Of a stretch of 64,000 nt of DNA, positions 1 through 10,913 are shown one piece after another. Positions within the stretch are counted from its first letter, which is position 1; each line of letters starts with the position of its first letter. Made by a program: the position numbers and the translations under genes. The DNA comes from Naematelia aurantialba. Taxonomy: Eukaryota; Basidiomycota; Tremellomycetes; Tremellales; Naemateliaceae. Location of the stretch: contig JAKFAO010000003.1 in NCBI GenBank assembly GCA_021527695.1, forward strand, positions 62,001 to 126,000. The letters run 5' to 3'. Under the pieces are notes generated by a model. It was not told the origin of the DNA and searched no databases. It saw nothing but the letters and a program-made list of their open reading frames with translations.

Positions 1-288
1 AGCATCGACACGGCCCGGTTTTCACTCGCTTCTTACGACACGATTACCACGATGCACCTGCATCCGTTCGGTGGGGATCTGACGCCGCCGCCGCCACCCT
101 CCAACCTCGCCGCCTCGCACTCGAGGGCATTCAGAGCGAGCAACGGGCGCGTCATCGGAGGCAAAAAGGTTTTCTATTTGGAAGCAGAGTACGAGCACGC
201 TTCCAAGGTGCATTGCAAGGACAAGGGGGACTGTGCCTGCAGTCTCATGTGGGATGGCCTTGGGAGGATTACGAGTGGATCGGGATGA
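1..288 (+). CDS. 3' end of an unidentified gene (partial at left edge)
   Basis: The frame is open from the first base of the window to a TGA at 286-288, giving 95 codons with a run of five prolines and four cysteines near the end (C-x5-C-x-C spacing in the last third). An AATAAA element lies about 130 bp downstream at 417-422, which suits the 3' end of a transcript. I do not recognise the protein. It could also be a chance open frame, since only one exon end is visible and no family motif supports it. Confidence 0.3.
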   Translation, partial: SIDTARFSLASYDTITTMHLHPFGGDLTPPPPPSNLAASHSRAFRASNGRVIGGKKVFYLEAEYEHASKVHCKDKGDCACSLMWDGLGRITSGSG

Positions 289-1103
289 CTGGACGGGTGT
301 GGCTAGAAACAGGTAGCTTTGGGGAACATGGGGAGATGGAGAGGGATCTAAATTGAGACGATATAGACGGCATTGTAGAGAGAATCTCATGGCGGCATGG
401 TCAGGAACATAAACAAAATAAACGATGCACCCCCGTATAGACCTAGTTGGGGCATCGCCGATCGAACCGATCAGGGCATGGCGGGATTAACTAGCTCCGA
501 ACTTTGCGGAGGGGAGGACCAACGGCGGGACGCTCCTACACACATCATTGGGGGCGAAGCCATGCGGTCATGCGGAGGATCGATGCGGGGTAGGCGGGCC
601 TGTTGGGTTTGGCAATTCCCACTGAGCTTGGGAGTCCCCCAACGCTGGATTTGGGATGCTTTGGTAATCCGGAGAAGTGTGTGAAATGAATGGGATGATG
701 AAGACCGGGCTGGGAAGGGTAACCTTAGGTGAGGAACAGGACGGGGACGTCGTTTGCCTCGTTGGCGGTATATTGCGGGGGGGGAATGGGGAATGTAGGG
801 TTAAGCATGCGTTCCGTCATGTGATGCCGCAACGATTTTTTTTGGCTGTGGTCATCTGACGAGACGCAGAACTGGGGGAACAGAGCAAGAGAAGCTTTTG
901 TTTCGCTTGTCTGTCTTTTTTTTTCCCATTCTGGGTCACCGGTTACTCTATTGATCGAGACCGAGGCAGGCCCCGGGTTCTTCTTCCTGCGTTGCCCCCC
1001 GCCTCTCCCAGCGCAACCTCCCTTCTATCACCCCATCCCTCGAAGCTTTCTTCTCCCTCTCCCCCGCCCGCCTCTCTTTTCCCCTTTCCGCTGAGGAAAC
1101 AGG
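289..1103. other. intergenic region before the hexose transporter
   Basis: No convincing gene. Short open frames here lack homology features. The last part is pyrimidine-rich and leads into a TATA element at 1104-1110. Confidence 0.6.
417..422 (+). promoter_or_regulatory. candidate poly(A) signal AATAAA
   Basis: A perfect AATAAA hexamer about 130 bp after the stop of the left-edge reading frame. Fungal poly(A) signals are loosely defined, so this is only supportive. Confidence 0.3.
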
Positions 1104-1110
1104 TATATAA
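1104..1110 (+). promoter_or_regulatory. TATA box of the hexose transporter
   Basis: TATATAA lies about 130 bp before the end of the inferred 5' exon (1235) of the transporter, so transcription would start near 1130-1150 and the 5' leader would contain the long intron 1236-1579. Confidence 0.5.
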
Positions 1111-1234
1111 CAACAGCAACGCTATGAGCGGGGTCGTCCCTCTTTCCCCAGTTGTCCTTGACGCTGCGGATCCTGCAACGTCTGTTCATCGTCGCCTCTC
1201 GCAGTCTTAGCTACCCAATCGACAGTTGCCCAAG

Positions 1235-3507
1235 AGTGAGTGGTTTCGGCCAGCGCCTATCAGGATTCCGAGCCCCGCGGGGGGCCACATTTACTTTCCG
1301 CCCGGTCGATCTCTCCCTTCTTTCAGATCTCTCCCTTCTTTCCTTCTTCGTCTCCCTCTCTTTCTCCTTCGTGTCTTTCTCCTCCATGTCTTTCTCCTTA
1401 TATTTCCAGTCTTCTTCTCCATCTGGAACTGTTGTTGCTCCTTCGCCCTGGCCTTTTCAGCCTTCTTCTCCACCATGAGACCCCACGACTCCTTGGCTTT
1501 GTCTCCTCCTCTCTTCGCGGTCTTTCACAGCCACTTGGGGTACTTGGGCACTTGATCCGATGCTAACACTTCACCCCAGTGCCAGGCGGTGCCGTCTTGA
1601 TGCACGCCACGGCCGACCCCAACCGGGTCGAGGCACCCATAACAGCGCGTGCCTACTTTATCTGCGTCTTTGCAAGCTTTGGAGGCATCTTCTTTGGCTA
1701 CGACACGGGATGGATGGGTGGCGTTCTCGGTGAGTGCCCTTTCTCGTCTCCTGTTTCTCCAAATCCTGGATGAACCTTCGAGTCATCGAGCAAACCAACG
1801 CGTCGTGCAAGATAGCTTACTTCCCAGGCATGCCGTACTTCATCACGCTGCACACCGGACTGAACCAAGCCACGACGTCGACCGCCGACTTTGTGATCCC
1901 GGCATGGAAGCAATCGCTCATGACCTCGATCCTCTCGGCAGGAACCTTCTTTGGTGCCCTCATGGCGGGTGATATTGCCGACTTTTTCGGCAGGCGAATT
2001 ACCATTATCGTCGGCTGTCTCGTCTTTGCCATTGGCTGTATCCTTCAGACTGCTTCCACCAGTGGTCTTGGTCTGGTGAGGCTTCCCGAAAGCCTTCGGC
2101 ATACACTCCGCTGATCATGCCAGTTTGTTGCGGGCCGTTTGATCGCTGGCTTCGGTGTCGGTTTCATCTCGGCCATCATCATCTTGTACCTGTCCGAGAT
2201 TGCCCCGCGAAAGGTTCGAGGTGCCATCGTCTCGGGCTACCAGTTCTGCATCACCATCGGCATTCTGCTGGCCAACTGTGTGGTCTATTCCTCCAAGGAC
2301 CGCAACGACACGGGCTCTTACAGAATACCCATTGCCGTGCAGTTCCTCTGGGCCATCATCCTCGCCACCGGTCTCTTCCTCCTCCCCGAGTCCCCCCGTT
2401 GGTACGTCAAGCGTGGGCGTGTTGAGAAGGCCGCCCGATCGCTATCCATCGTCCGAGGCCAGCCGGTCGACTCTGAATACGTGCAGCAAGAGCTAGCCGA
2501 AATCATCGCCAATCACGAATACGAAACTGAACTCATCCCCCAGAGCAGCTACTTTAGCTCTTGGGCGGCTTGCTTCACCGGCGGCCTGCGCAACCCGGCG
2601 TCCAACCTGCGACGAACTATTCTCGGTACCTCGATGCAGATGATGCAGCAGTGGACCGGTGTCAACTTGTGAGTTTCTTGACGTGATTTTCCAGGCACGC
2701 TAACGCGACCTCTTAGCATCTTCTACTTTGGGACCGTGTTCTTCCAGTCTCTTGGGACGATCAGCAACCCCTTCTTCATCTCGCTCATCACCACGCTCGT
2801 CAACGTGTGCTCCACCCCCGTCTCATTCTACACGATTGAACGATTCGGCCGACGCAAGTTGCTCATCTGGGGCGCCGTCGGCATGGTCGTCTGTGAGCTC
2901 ATCTGTGCGATTGCCGGAACCGCCAGCCAAGCGCATTCAGTCGTCAAGGCTCAGATCGCTCTCATATGCTTATATATTTTTTTCTTCGCCTCGACGTGGG
3001 GCCCCGCTGCTTGGGTGGTTGTGGGCGAGATCTTCCCTATCCCGATACGATCTCGAGGTGTAGCTCTGTCGACCTCGTCAAACTGGCTCTGGAACTGTAT
3101 CATCACTGTGAGTTGGCATCTCGCTGGTGTTTCTCCTTGCGTCTTCGTATTGACGCTTGCGATAGGTCATCACGCCGTACATGGTCAACCCGGACAAGGG
3201 CAACTTGCAGTCCAAGGTCTTCTTCGTCTGGGGCGGCACGTGTATCCTCTGCATCATCTACTCGTACTTCATGGTGTGGGAGACCAAGGGCCTGACTCTG
3301 GAGCAAGTCGACCGAATGATGGAAGAGGTCGGCTCGCCGCGCAAGTCACCGGGATGGAAGCCGCACGGCACCTTTGCCGCCGAGATGGGTCTCACTGCCG
3401 ATGGAACGCTGCCGATCAAGGCTTCCGAGAGCCACGGACCCGGCGAGAAGATACATCTCCACGCTGGCACCCATCACACCGATGTCGCCGAGCAGACAGC
3501 TGTGTAA
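1235..3507 (+). CDS. MFS sugar-porter family hexose transporter
   Basis: A plasma-membrane hexose (probably glucose) transporter of the sugar porter branch of the MFS. Coding exons are base 1235 (A of the start codon, see findings), then 1580-1729, 1828-2075, 2124-2668, 2717-3107 and 3166-3507, giving 558 residues, the usual length. Seen in the translation: the ADPNRVEAP lead-in common to fungal glucose carriers, GGIFFGYDTG in TM1 (about 35-44), GRR loops after TM2 and TM8, PESPRWY after TM6, QQWTGVN in TM7, and WETKGLTLE after TM12. If the split start codon is wrong, the first internal ATG is at 1600, which would remove only seven residues. Substrate cannot be read from the sequence. Confidence in family is very high; only the first exon is uncertain. 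Confidence 0.93.
1309..1420. repeat. pyrimidine-rich tract with a short tandem duplication
   Basis: Within the inferred 5'-leader intron of the hexose transporter the sequence is almost pure C/T, and a unit of about 18 bp (CTCTCCCTTCTTTC core) occurs twice in tandem near 1311-1345. It probably acts as an extended polypyrimidine tract. Confidence 0.5.
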
Positions 3508-4164
3508 ACACCAAATTTCACCTCTTGATTCACGTCATTGGGCTACCGTTGAGGGGTGAAACAAGTAGGTGGAGGTACAGGTGGTAGGACAAGGCTGGAG
3601 GCGGACGTACGGAATTTAATAACTGATCTGTGTCGTTTATATCTTGTCAAGTTATACTCTCGTTGGCCGCTAGGGTGTCAAGAGGAATCAGAGGTCAAAT
3701 GTTGAATGCAGTCCATCTTCTATCCTTGAGTTGTTTGGCAGCTCGAAACTCCACTCGGTCGCATGTGTACGATGTCCAGGGTGGGAAGTCGGAGCTTCCC
3801 AGTCGTCCAATGCCACGACCTAGGGAGCAGGCGAGCGAGCATTCCTGTCGTTCACAGGCTGGTCTGGTACGGGGACGTGGTAGTTGGACTGATGCAGCTT
3901 GCCCCACAATATCTGTAGCTAGCCCCGGTCGAGCTGCAGGCGGTGCCGCCCATATCTCTAACATCGCCCTGAACAGCTCGCGTACTCTCTATCTAGATTT
4001 TTCGAGGAATGCATCTCATGTTCCCCTTTTTTGCTCTGTAAATCTCTCGAGTCCCCGTAATCCCAGCCTCGTCGAGACCGCTAGTCCACACATCCGATGT
4101 CCTACAGGAGGGTTACAGTCCGACCTTGTATGGGTATGCGGGAACGGCTGTCGGTCATGAACAG
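3508..4164. other. convergent intergenic region (hexose transporter / xanA)
   Basis: Both neighbours end here. A 176-codon open frame at 3630-4160 has no ATG start of note and no recognisable features, and I take it as chance. Nothing else seen. Confidence 0.6.
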
Positions 4165-6373
4165 TTAGGCTTGGGCTATGGGAATGGGCGAAGCTAGATT
4201 GCACTGTCTATGGTAAGCTGGAGCGGAGAGCGGGACGAGCGCGCAGGCGGCGTCGGGAATCTCTCGACGCCTGAGAGAAGATGGGCAGACGGGGCGACTT
4301 GCCTGGTGCATGAGCCGAGGGCCAAAGTCCTGTCCTGTAACCTGGGGGGTGTCAGCAATCTATCGACGAGCTAGCAAGGGTCTGATCGCTTGGGCGCTAG
4401 TCGCATCGAGTTACAAGTACAGTCAGAACATTGTGGTGAGTGGCGAGTACGTTGGGCAGATGGCCGATGGCAGCCATGAAGGAGTGTAAAGTTTGTGTTG
4501 TCAAGAGATATGTCGAGCGTAAATGCAAAATAGCGGTGTGATACAGCCCGAACAGCCCGCTTAAGAGCAGAGAGAGGAGCATGAGTGTCGGAAGGAAGGC
4601 GACGTACCGAGTGCCAGACACCGCGATTGTAGAATATCACGAGATCGCCATCCTGCCATGTATGGGCGTAGATGTTTGCCGGGGCTATACCGGGCCGCAT
4701 CAAACTTTGTGTACGCCGTCAGTCGCATGTTCGGCCTCAAGACGTGACGGGCAAACTACGCCGGGGACTTGTGCGGTGGAAGCAGGGAGACAGGGAATGA
4801 AGCACAATGTGAGGAGTCCACATGGTGGAGTGTGGCGGACTCACCTGTAGATGATGTCTCTGAGCTCCTTGACGTCTTCCACGACTCGTCCAGGGTCCGC
4901 CTCGTCCTGCTTCAGATGCAGCTTCCAGACACAACAGCCATGCAACATGAGGCTCTGCTCTCCTGTGACGGGGTTGGTCCACACCAGCGGGAGTGTGAGC
5001 AACTTGTCCTCTGACCAGGGGGGCAGGTCGTCGAGCGGCGTCTCGAGTGATTCCGAGTGCACGGTCAGGCCCGTCGAGTGGGCCCGAGCGCGCGAGATGT
5101 ACATGTATGGATGCGGCGCGTAGGTCACCTTTGAGTGGAGGGCGAGGGAGCGGAGCGACGGCGAGAGGGAGGAGAGTGCTGTCGCACCCGATGCGACTTG
5201 GCATGTCAGTCTAGCAATCTAGCTCCTCACACACCCGACTCGAGGATACTCACACGCAGTGGCACCAGGAGCGACCTGGAGCTCGTCCCCTGACCCGTCG
5301 TCATACACGATCGTCTGCGGATTGCCTGTGGGATTCTGTATCCCCAAGAGCGTGGTCACCTGATACAGGCGTGAGCGAGCACGGTCTGTCGCTCCAGTCC
5401 GGGTTGTATGCACTCACGATAGGCGGCTGGATACCGTACAGCGCGGCGTCAATGTGCCTGTGGGTGTTAGCGCACCAAACGTCTCATCTGGATCGGAGGA
5501 TTGGTTTCCCGCGGATAGGGCGGACAAGGGCAGACCGGCCCAAAACGCTGCCAAGGCGGCAGGTATGGTTCTACCGTGAGATAAAACCGAACGCACCAGC
5601 GGTAGAATCGTGTCTTGCCCTCAGCCAGCTGTTGAGCTGAGAGGTGGTCGCGATGGAATTTCCGGTACGTCGGATGAGATAGCACTGCGCCCTCGAGGCC
5701 GCTATACAGCTCGTTCAGAGTCGTGTCGAGCGGTCCCTCGCTGCTTCGGTCAGTATCCTGTTCTTTCATGGAAACTCGACACGGTGCCGAGTGAAGACTT
5801 ACCCTAGCACCTGGACTTGGGGGACAGACGGGATCGTGATACCGTCCCTGTTCGAGACAAGTGTCAGCTCTTGAGACTTGACATGAGCACTCTCCCACCC
5901 CCTGCCTCCCGCATCGACTAGGTCCGCATCGACTGGATACTGGGTGCATCGCGGAAAAGAACTCGCTTTGACAAGATGGACGCCTTGGTCCGTTGGCTGT
6001 TGTTTGCATGCCCATACTCGGTGGCTCCGGGGTCGAAACGGCGATTGAGCTCGAGCTGCTTCTCTGGCCTGAGACCGAGCTGGTTCCGCACCGCTACGAC
6101 TTTGTACGTGTACAATGCTTGTTCGAGGCGCGCAAAGTCGGCATCTGCAAGAGAACAGACAGCGGCGGCACGGCCGGATGTCAGCTTATGCTCACGCTGT
6201 CCAGCCAGCGTGTAGTGCGGCCACACTAAAGGTCTGACATGGTGATGGAGACCATGGCTGAATTGGGAGCGCGAAAGGAAGACAAGTCACACACCAGTCA
6301 GTTGGTTACAGTCCAACCCTTCCACCACACATCCCAGATCCCCAGCGCCCCCGTGCAGCGGTGTGAGCTTCAT
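4165..6373 (-). CDS. xanA: alpha-ketoglutarate-dependent xanthine dioxygenase (XanA)
   Basis: Fe(II)/2-oxoglutarate enzyme of the TauD fold that hydroxylates xanthine to urate, the fungal alternative to molybdenum xanthine dehydrogenase. Ten exons: 6373-6295, 6144-5967, 5847-5803, 5740-5597, 5457-5418, 5359-5254, 5196-4845, 4704-4608, 4341-4303, 4203-4165; 372 residues, the length of Aspergillus XanA. Metal ligands are visible: H150 and D152 in RWHIDAALY and the distal H346 in NRGVWHSV. Other XanA hallmarks are QVQVLG, VTYAPHPY, PPWSEDKLL, NPVTGEQ and the C-terminal HQCNLAS, whose Q and N belong to the substrate pocket in the family. Two introns, 5848-5966 and 4204-4302, have GC donors (GCGAGT, GCAAGT); canonical alternatives break the frame. 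A TGATAA site and a CCGA/TCGG inverted repeat lie upstream, fitting nitrogen/purine control. Supplies nitrogen from purines together with uricase and allantoin enzymes not present here. Confidence 0.9.
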
Positions 6374-6469
6374 GCTGGCCACACGTCAAAGGCAACGCCG
6401 GGAAAGCAGGCGGCGACACAGAAGGTTATGCGATCCCGAAAGTGACTCATTCCAGGACGGAGAAAGCAA

Positions 6470-6475
6470 TGATAA
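6470..6475 (+). promoter_or_regulatory. GATA-factor site (TGATAA) upstream of xanA
   Basis: TGATAA matches the WGATAR target of fungal nitrogen-regulatory GATA factors (AreA/Gat1/Are1) and lies about 100 bp upstream of the xanA start. A single hexamer is common by chance; the context makes it worth noting. Confidence 0.4.
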
Positions 6476-6490
6476 TATCACCTCAAAAGC

Positions 6491-6524
6491 TCTCCGAGTT
6501 GCTCGGAGATCATCAACTCGGAGA
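6491..6524. repeat. 11-bp inverted repeat in the xanA upstream region
   Basis: TCTCCGAGTTG at 6491-6501 is repeated as its exact reverse complement at 6514-6524. Inside lies CCGAG-N3-CTCGG. The CCG/CGG half-sites are of the kind bound by Zn2Cys6 regulators (UaY, the fungal purine regulator, recognises TCGG-N6-CCGA), but orientation and spacing differ. It could also be a transcribed hairpin. Confidence 0.5.
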
Positions 6525-6811
6525 TCTCGATGAAATATCGGGCGAGTTGCCGGCTCGTCCGACGGTTCACTTCAGTTTCCGAATTGCCTTGCATGAGTAG
6601 CGCATCATTGTTGCTGATGGGCTCAACATGCACTGCAGACGATAGGACGCGAGGCCAGGATACTACATGGACGACTTTGCATTTGGGACACTAGAAAACA
6701 CTACAAAGCACTCCGCCAGGATCTTCTGCGCGCAGTCCAGATCCTCACCCCGACTTGGCCTTGCCCTTCTTTCCGCCATCTGGGCCATTTTGTTACGGGT
6801 ATCGAGTAGCA

Positions 6812-9091
6812 TCAGTGCATGGCACCGAGCGCCTGAACGGCGTACTCTGGGTCCTTCTCGACGCCGCCCACCTCCTCGAGGTGGTACAGGGGCTCGAGAC
6901 GCGCTTGCTTGTTCCTTAACACGTGGCGCTTGACAAACCACGGCAACCATGTGTGGAGCTGGTACCCTGCGTGCTTGGACGTCGGGACGCCAAAGACGTA
7001 GTCGAGCTCCTCCAGTGTGAGCTGCTTGGTCTCGGGCAGCAAGAAGAATATCATGACGAGGGCAACGACATTGAGCCCAGCGTAGAATCCAAATGCTCCC
7101 TGTGGATGTGCATTAGCCACCGCTACTCGCTTCTGCGGCCATCGAGGGAGCTTACCGTAGACCCAAGAGCACCCTTCATACGGGGGAAGGTCAGGGAGAG
7201 TACGCTCGCCCAGAAGAGACAAGTAGCAACTGCCCAGCCCATACCGACTTCTCGATGAGTGATAGGGAAAACCTCGCTGAGAGCTTGTCAGCCTTGCTCG
7301 AGTGAGCGTATAACAAGATGCTCACGCAGAGTAAGCGAACGGTACGGGACCCTCGCCAACAGAGTAGGCGATGGCAAACAGATAGATGAACACAGCGATG
7401 AGTGGTACTCGGGCAGCATTGCCAGCGTCCATGAGGAATGTCAAACCGGTCGCAAGCAGGAAGAGAGCCATGAGCGGGAATGTCGAGAGAAGCAGGTTTC
7501 GTCGACCGAAAGTGTCGATGGTGAAAACACTACTTTACAGTCAGCCATGCTCTGACTGCTTGCAGTGGATTGGTCAACGCTTATCACTCACGCAGGGATG
7601 GCAAACGTGAAGTTAAGCAGACCGAAACCCCACGAAGCAAGCAGGCACTGCAGGGGTCCGTAGCCGGCATCTTGGAATACCTGTAGATGCTTTAGTTACT
7701 GTAAAAGGGTGCATAAACAAGGTCTTTACCGTGGAAGAGTAGAAGGCTTAGTGACATCAGCGATCCGGTTTTGACGCGGGAAATGCATGCGGCCACTCAC
7801 CGATGATGTTGATGCCGCACATCTGTTGCGCAATCATGACCACGAAACTGGCCAAAGTCGCACGTCTGACCCGAGGAATGGTGAAGAGTTGACCGAAGCG
7901 ACTGAATACGTTACTCTGCCCCACCGCAGCATACTCCTCCTCGAGCTGTCGGTGGACATAATACAAGTCTCTAGCCGCTTGCAGAGGAGAGTTTCGGAGT
8001 CTCTGAAGCGACGAGAATGCTTCCTGGTAGCGGTGCTTTTTCATGAGCCATCGCGGAGATTCGGGGCAAAGGAAGATGAGCAGGACAAGGGGCAGAGCCG
8101 GAATGAAGGCAGAGCCCAGTTGAAGACGCCACGCGAGCTTGCCGACCTTGTACACTGCGAGATTGGCGCAAAAGCCGAGGAAGATGCCGAACGCGGTCCA
8201 CAACTGCCAACTCATCACGAGGCCACCTCGCACGGATGCCGGAACGTTCTCCGAGTTGAAAATGGGAACCGTCGAGCCTTTGAGACCCATGCCGACACCC
8301 AACAGTAAACGAGTGATGAACAGCTGTTTCCAGTTTTGCGTGAAAGCAGAGCCGATGGGGGCGAGAAGGCAAAAGACAGCGGCGACGAAGATGGTGCCTC
8401 GTCGGCCCAGGAGATTGTTGACGGGATCGTTGAGCCAGCAGCCGAGGAGGGCCGAGGCAATGTAAGGAGCCGCATTGACGACGCCGACAATCCACTGATT
8501 CCGAGCATGGTTTGGGTCGGTAGCCGCGTCGTTGATATTGAACTCGATGGGGAACGAGAGATTTGCGCCGTTGGATCCAGTCTGGTCCCACCCCTGCACA
8601 GCAGCACCAATGGATGCCAGTACGACGGTGAAGATCAGTGCGCGAGGTTGCGCCCACTTGTCTGCTCGTCGTGAGCAAACACATTTGCCAACCAAGCTCG
8701 AGCTGACTCACGAGTTTTCTCGCGGCGGACGATAGTCTTGTCGACCTCGTCGAGCTCAGCGTAGCTCTCGAACCTGCCTGGGTTCTGCGCAAGCAAGGCA
8801 CCCTTACGGAAGAGTTCAATATGCTGGGTGAAGCCCTCAGCCTGACAAAAGCTGTCCACATCGGCGAACAGCTGGTCCTTGGGAATTCCAAAGAGCGGGT
8901 TTTGGATCCTAAGCCGAAAGAGGTTAGTGGATCCACAAGGACGATAGCAAGCAAGCGGTAGGAGCATACTTTGCAGAAACATTCGAGTTGATGTTGGCGA
9001 TCAGGTCGGCTTCACGCCCACCCTCTAGCTCACGACGCTGGATTTGCTTGTCGTCCGCGTCCTCGAGGTAAGTCTCTTCGTGCTTGGACAT
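6812..9091 (-). CDS. MFS sugar-porter family transporter with long N-terminal extension
   Basis: Twelve-TM sugar or polyol carrier of the sugar porter family. Eight exons: 9091-8970, 8908-8712, 8661-7801, 7746-7730 (17 nt), 7680-7592, 7529-7326, 7276-7156, 7099-6812; 632 residues, about 80-100 longer than the hexose transporter at 1.2-3.5 kb because of a soluble N-terminal stretch of roughly 105 residues before TM1. Seen: [15 protein letters not shown] in TM1, LLGRRGT after TM2, PESPRWL after TM6, QQMCGINI in TM7, DTFGRR after TM8, [10 protein letters not shown] after TM12. The extension with an Asp-Phe-Cys/[10 protein letters not shown] region is typical of a fungal subgroup of unknown substrate. 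A TATA element sits 78 bp before the ATG. It is only distantly related to the other sugar porter in the window, so they are not recent duplicates. Confidence 0.92.
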
Positions 9092-9168
9092 GTTGCTTTA
9101 TGGCAAGAGACAAGGGGGGTGATTGATGAGAGAAGGGCTGTTAAGGGAGAGGGGGGTCTTGACGCAGC

Positions 9169-9176
9169 TTTTTATA
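9169..9176 (-). promoter_or_regulatory. TATA box of the extended sugar porter gene
   Basis: On the minus strand the sequence reads TATAAAAA, 78 bp upstream of the start codon at 9091, a normal distance. Confidence 0.5.
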
Positions 9177-10006
9177 TCGCTGGACCACCTCTCACACCTC
9201 GCTCCTTGAGTGAGACTTGTCGCATGGCGGTCAGCCTGGCATCAGCTAAGCGAGTGCCTGGCGTGCCCCATGGCTGCCCCAGCGAGTCGCTGAACGGGGA
9301 CGACTGCCCAGGCGTTGGGGCCTTCACATGGCCCGATTCCAAATCTCATTTTTTACCAGACTGACTGGCGATGTCAGCTGGACTGGACGGACAGGGTGGT
9401 GGTGGACGGTGATCCCGGTTTCAACCTAAAATTAGTGGTGGGGCGCAAGACATCCTGGCAGACGGTGCTAATGTTCTCGAACGGGGCGGAGTTCAGGGAG
9501 GGTTCCCCTCCATCTCCCCAGCACCACATGTCACGACCACCGCCAAGAGCCTTCATTCGATGGGGACAGGAAGGTTTGACCAAGGGTAGAAATGTTGGCG
9601 CCCACGGGAGCCGCATAAGCGAGGAGATCGACGCGTTGCAGGTCCTCTTGTACCTCGGGATCTGGAATATCTGCTGGTGGCAAGGCACTCAAGATCGCCC
9701 ACGCGGGCTTCTCAGCGTCCGTCGCCTGATTTGCAATTCGTTTCGCTTTAGGATTCAGTTACCGGCGGTGTGCGGTAACGACCGCAAGAACCCGTGACGA
9801 GGCCAGGCATATCGGCAATAGAACCAGCAATGGGCAACGGCGAGTGGTTGAGCCTCTTGCGTTTACGTGATTTGTCTACGGCTCGGCCCTTTCATGTCCG
9901 CTGCAAGTGACGAGAGTGTTCCGTGTCACGCTCTGGAACAGAAGAAGACGCCATCCATGATGGGGATCGGAACCGGCTGGCACCGGTCAGTCCGGAAACG
10001 TTGAGG

Positions 10007-10059
10007 GCTCACGAGGAACTACCAACAGCTCACGAGGAACTACCAACAGTTCCTCGTGA
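10007..10059. repeat. 21-bp tandem duplication followed by an inverted arm
   Basis: A 21-bp unit beginning GCTCACGAGGAACTACC is present twice in perfect tandem (10007-10027, 10028-10048) and is followed at once by GTTCCTCGTGA, the reverse complement of the TCACGAGGAAC core. The last copy can therefore fold with the inverted arm into an 11-bp stem. Confidence 0.85.
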
Positions 10060-10913
10060 CCCTCAGTAGTGGCGCGTGACACCCTGTTCGCTGGTGTCTC
10101 TAGCCCACCTCATGTTGAATGTCCCCCCTAGCCCCGTCACAAGGCTTTAGAAAAATGAAACAGCGGGAGACAGTGACGTGTTACTCGAGTTGACTGTGGC
10201 GGAAGTAAAACTATCAAGCTCTCGTTCCGGTGGCCACGGCAGAGGCAGGCATTGGGCATATCGACTGGTCCCTTGCAGCTATCTGGGTCTGTTCAAGGGG
10301 ATGATCGAGTCATTCTGCAGGCTTGGGGCATCCGTGCTGTACGGTATTGTACAATTTCGCCCGAGGTCCTCTCCGCCCCCTTACCGCGATGCATACTGTC
10401 ATGTTTGGCTGTTCTCCCGTTTCAGAGGCCCAGGGTGGTACGTCTCGGCCCACCATGCAGCGTGCATACCTACTGTGTGAAGGTAACCGCAGCCTGCAGA
10501 CCAGCATGAATCCGCCTGATGTATAGAGACGGTACCGTGAAAGACTGGCTGTCATGACGGACACTGACTAGCCCATTTCCAGTCCCTGAACTCGGAACCT
10601 CGTCCATTGTACTCTGTCTTCACACTTTCTTGAGGAATGTATCTCTTGTTCCTTTCTCTTGTGCCCTGGTACACTCTCCGAGTGCCGATAGTCCCAGTCT
10701 GTCCTGAGAGCTCTAGTACTCACAGTCACAGCACGACACGCGTTTATCTCGTCTCCGCCACCTGAAAACCACTCCAGCTTCGACGCTTGCATCGGCTCCT
10801 GAATCCTCGGCGGTCTTCTATATTAAGATCACAAGTCCAGTACATAGTCCCATCAAGTGTTGCCCTCGCCCCAGCGCTGCGCGAAGCTACCCACTTCTGC
10901 AGCAGAGCATACA

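Larger units (their letters stand above)
6374..6811. other. xanA promoter / 3' flank of the downstream transporter gene
   Basis: Upstream region of xanA, shared with the 3' end of the next gene on the same strand. It contains the GATA-type site and the inverted repeat listed separately; no gene seen. Confidence 0.6.
9092..10913. other. 1.8-kb divergent intergenic region
   Basis: Lies between two divergently transcribed genes. Open frames here (for example 9315-9797 plus) have no recognisable features. It holds the TATA element at 9169-9176 and a 21-bp tandem duplication at 10007-10048. Confidence 0.55.

Noticed and set aside
430..500. tRNA-like GGTTCGATC on the minus strand
   Set aside because: No matching acceptor stem or anticodon arm could be folded around it; no tRNA found elsewhere by eye.
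3630..4160. 176-codon plus-strand open frame after the hexose transporter
   Set aside because: No ATG start, no motifs, lies in the 3' flank between convergent genes.
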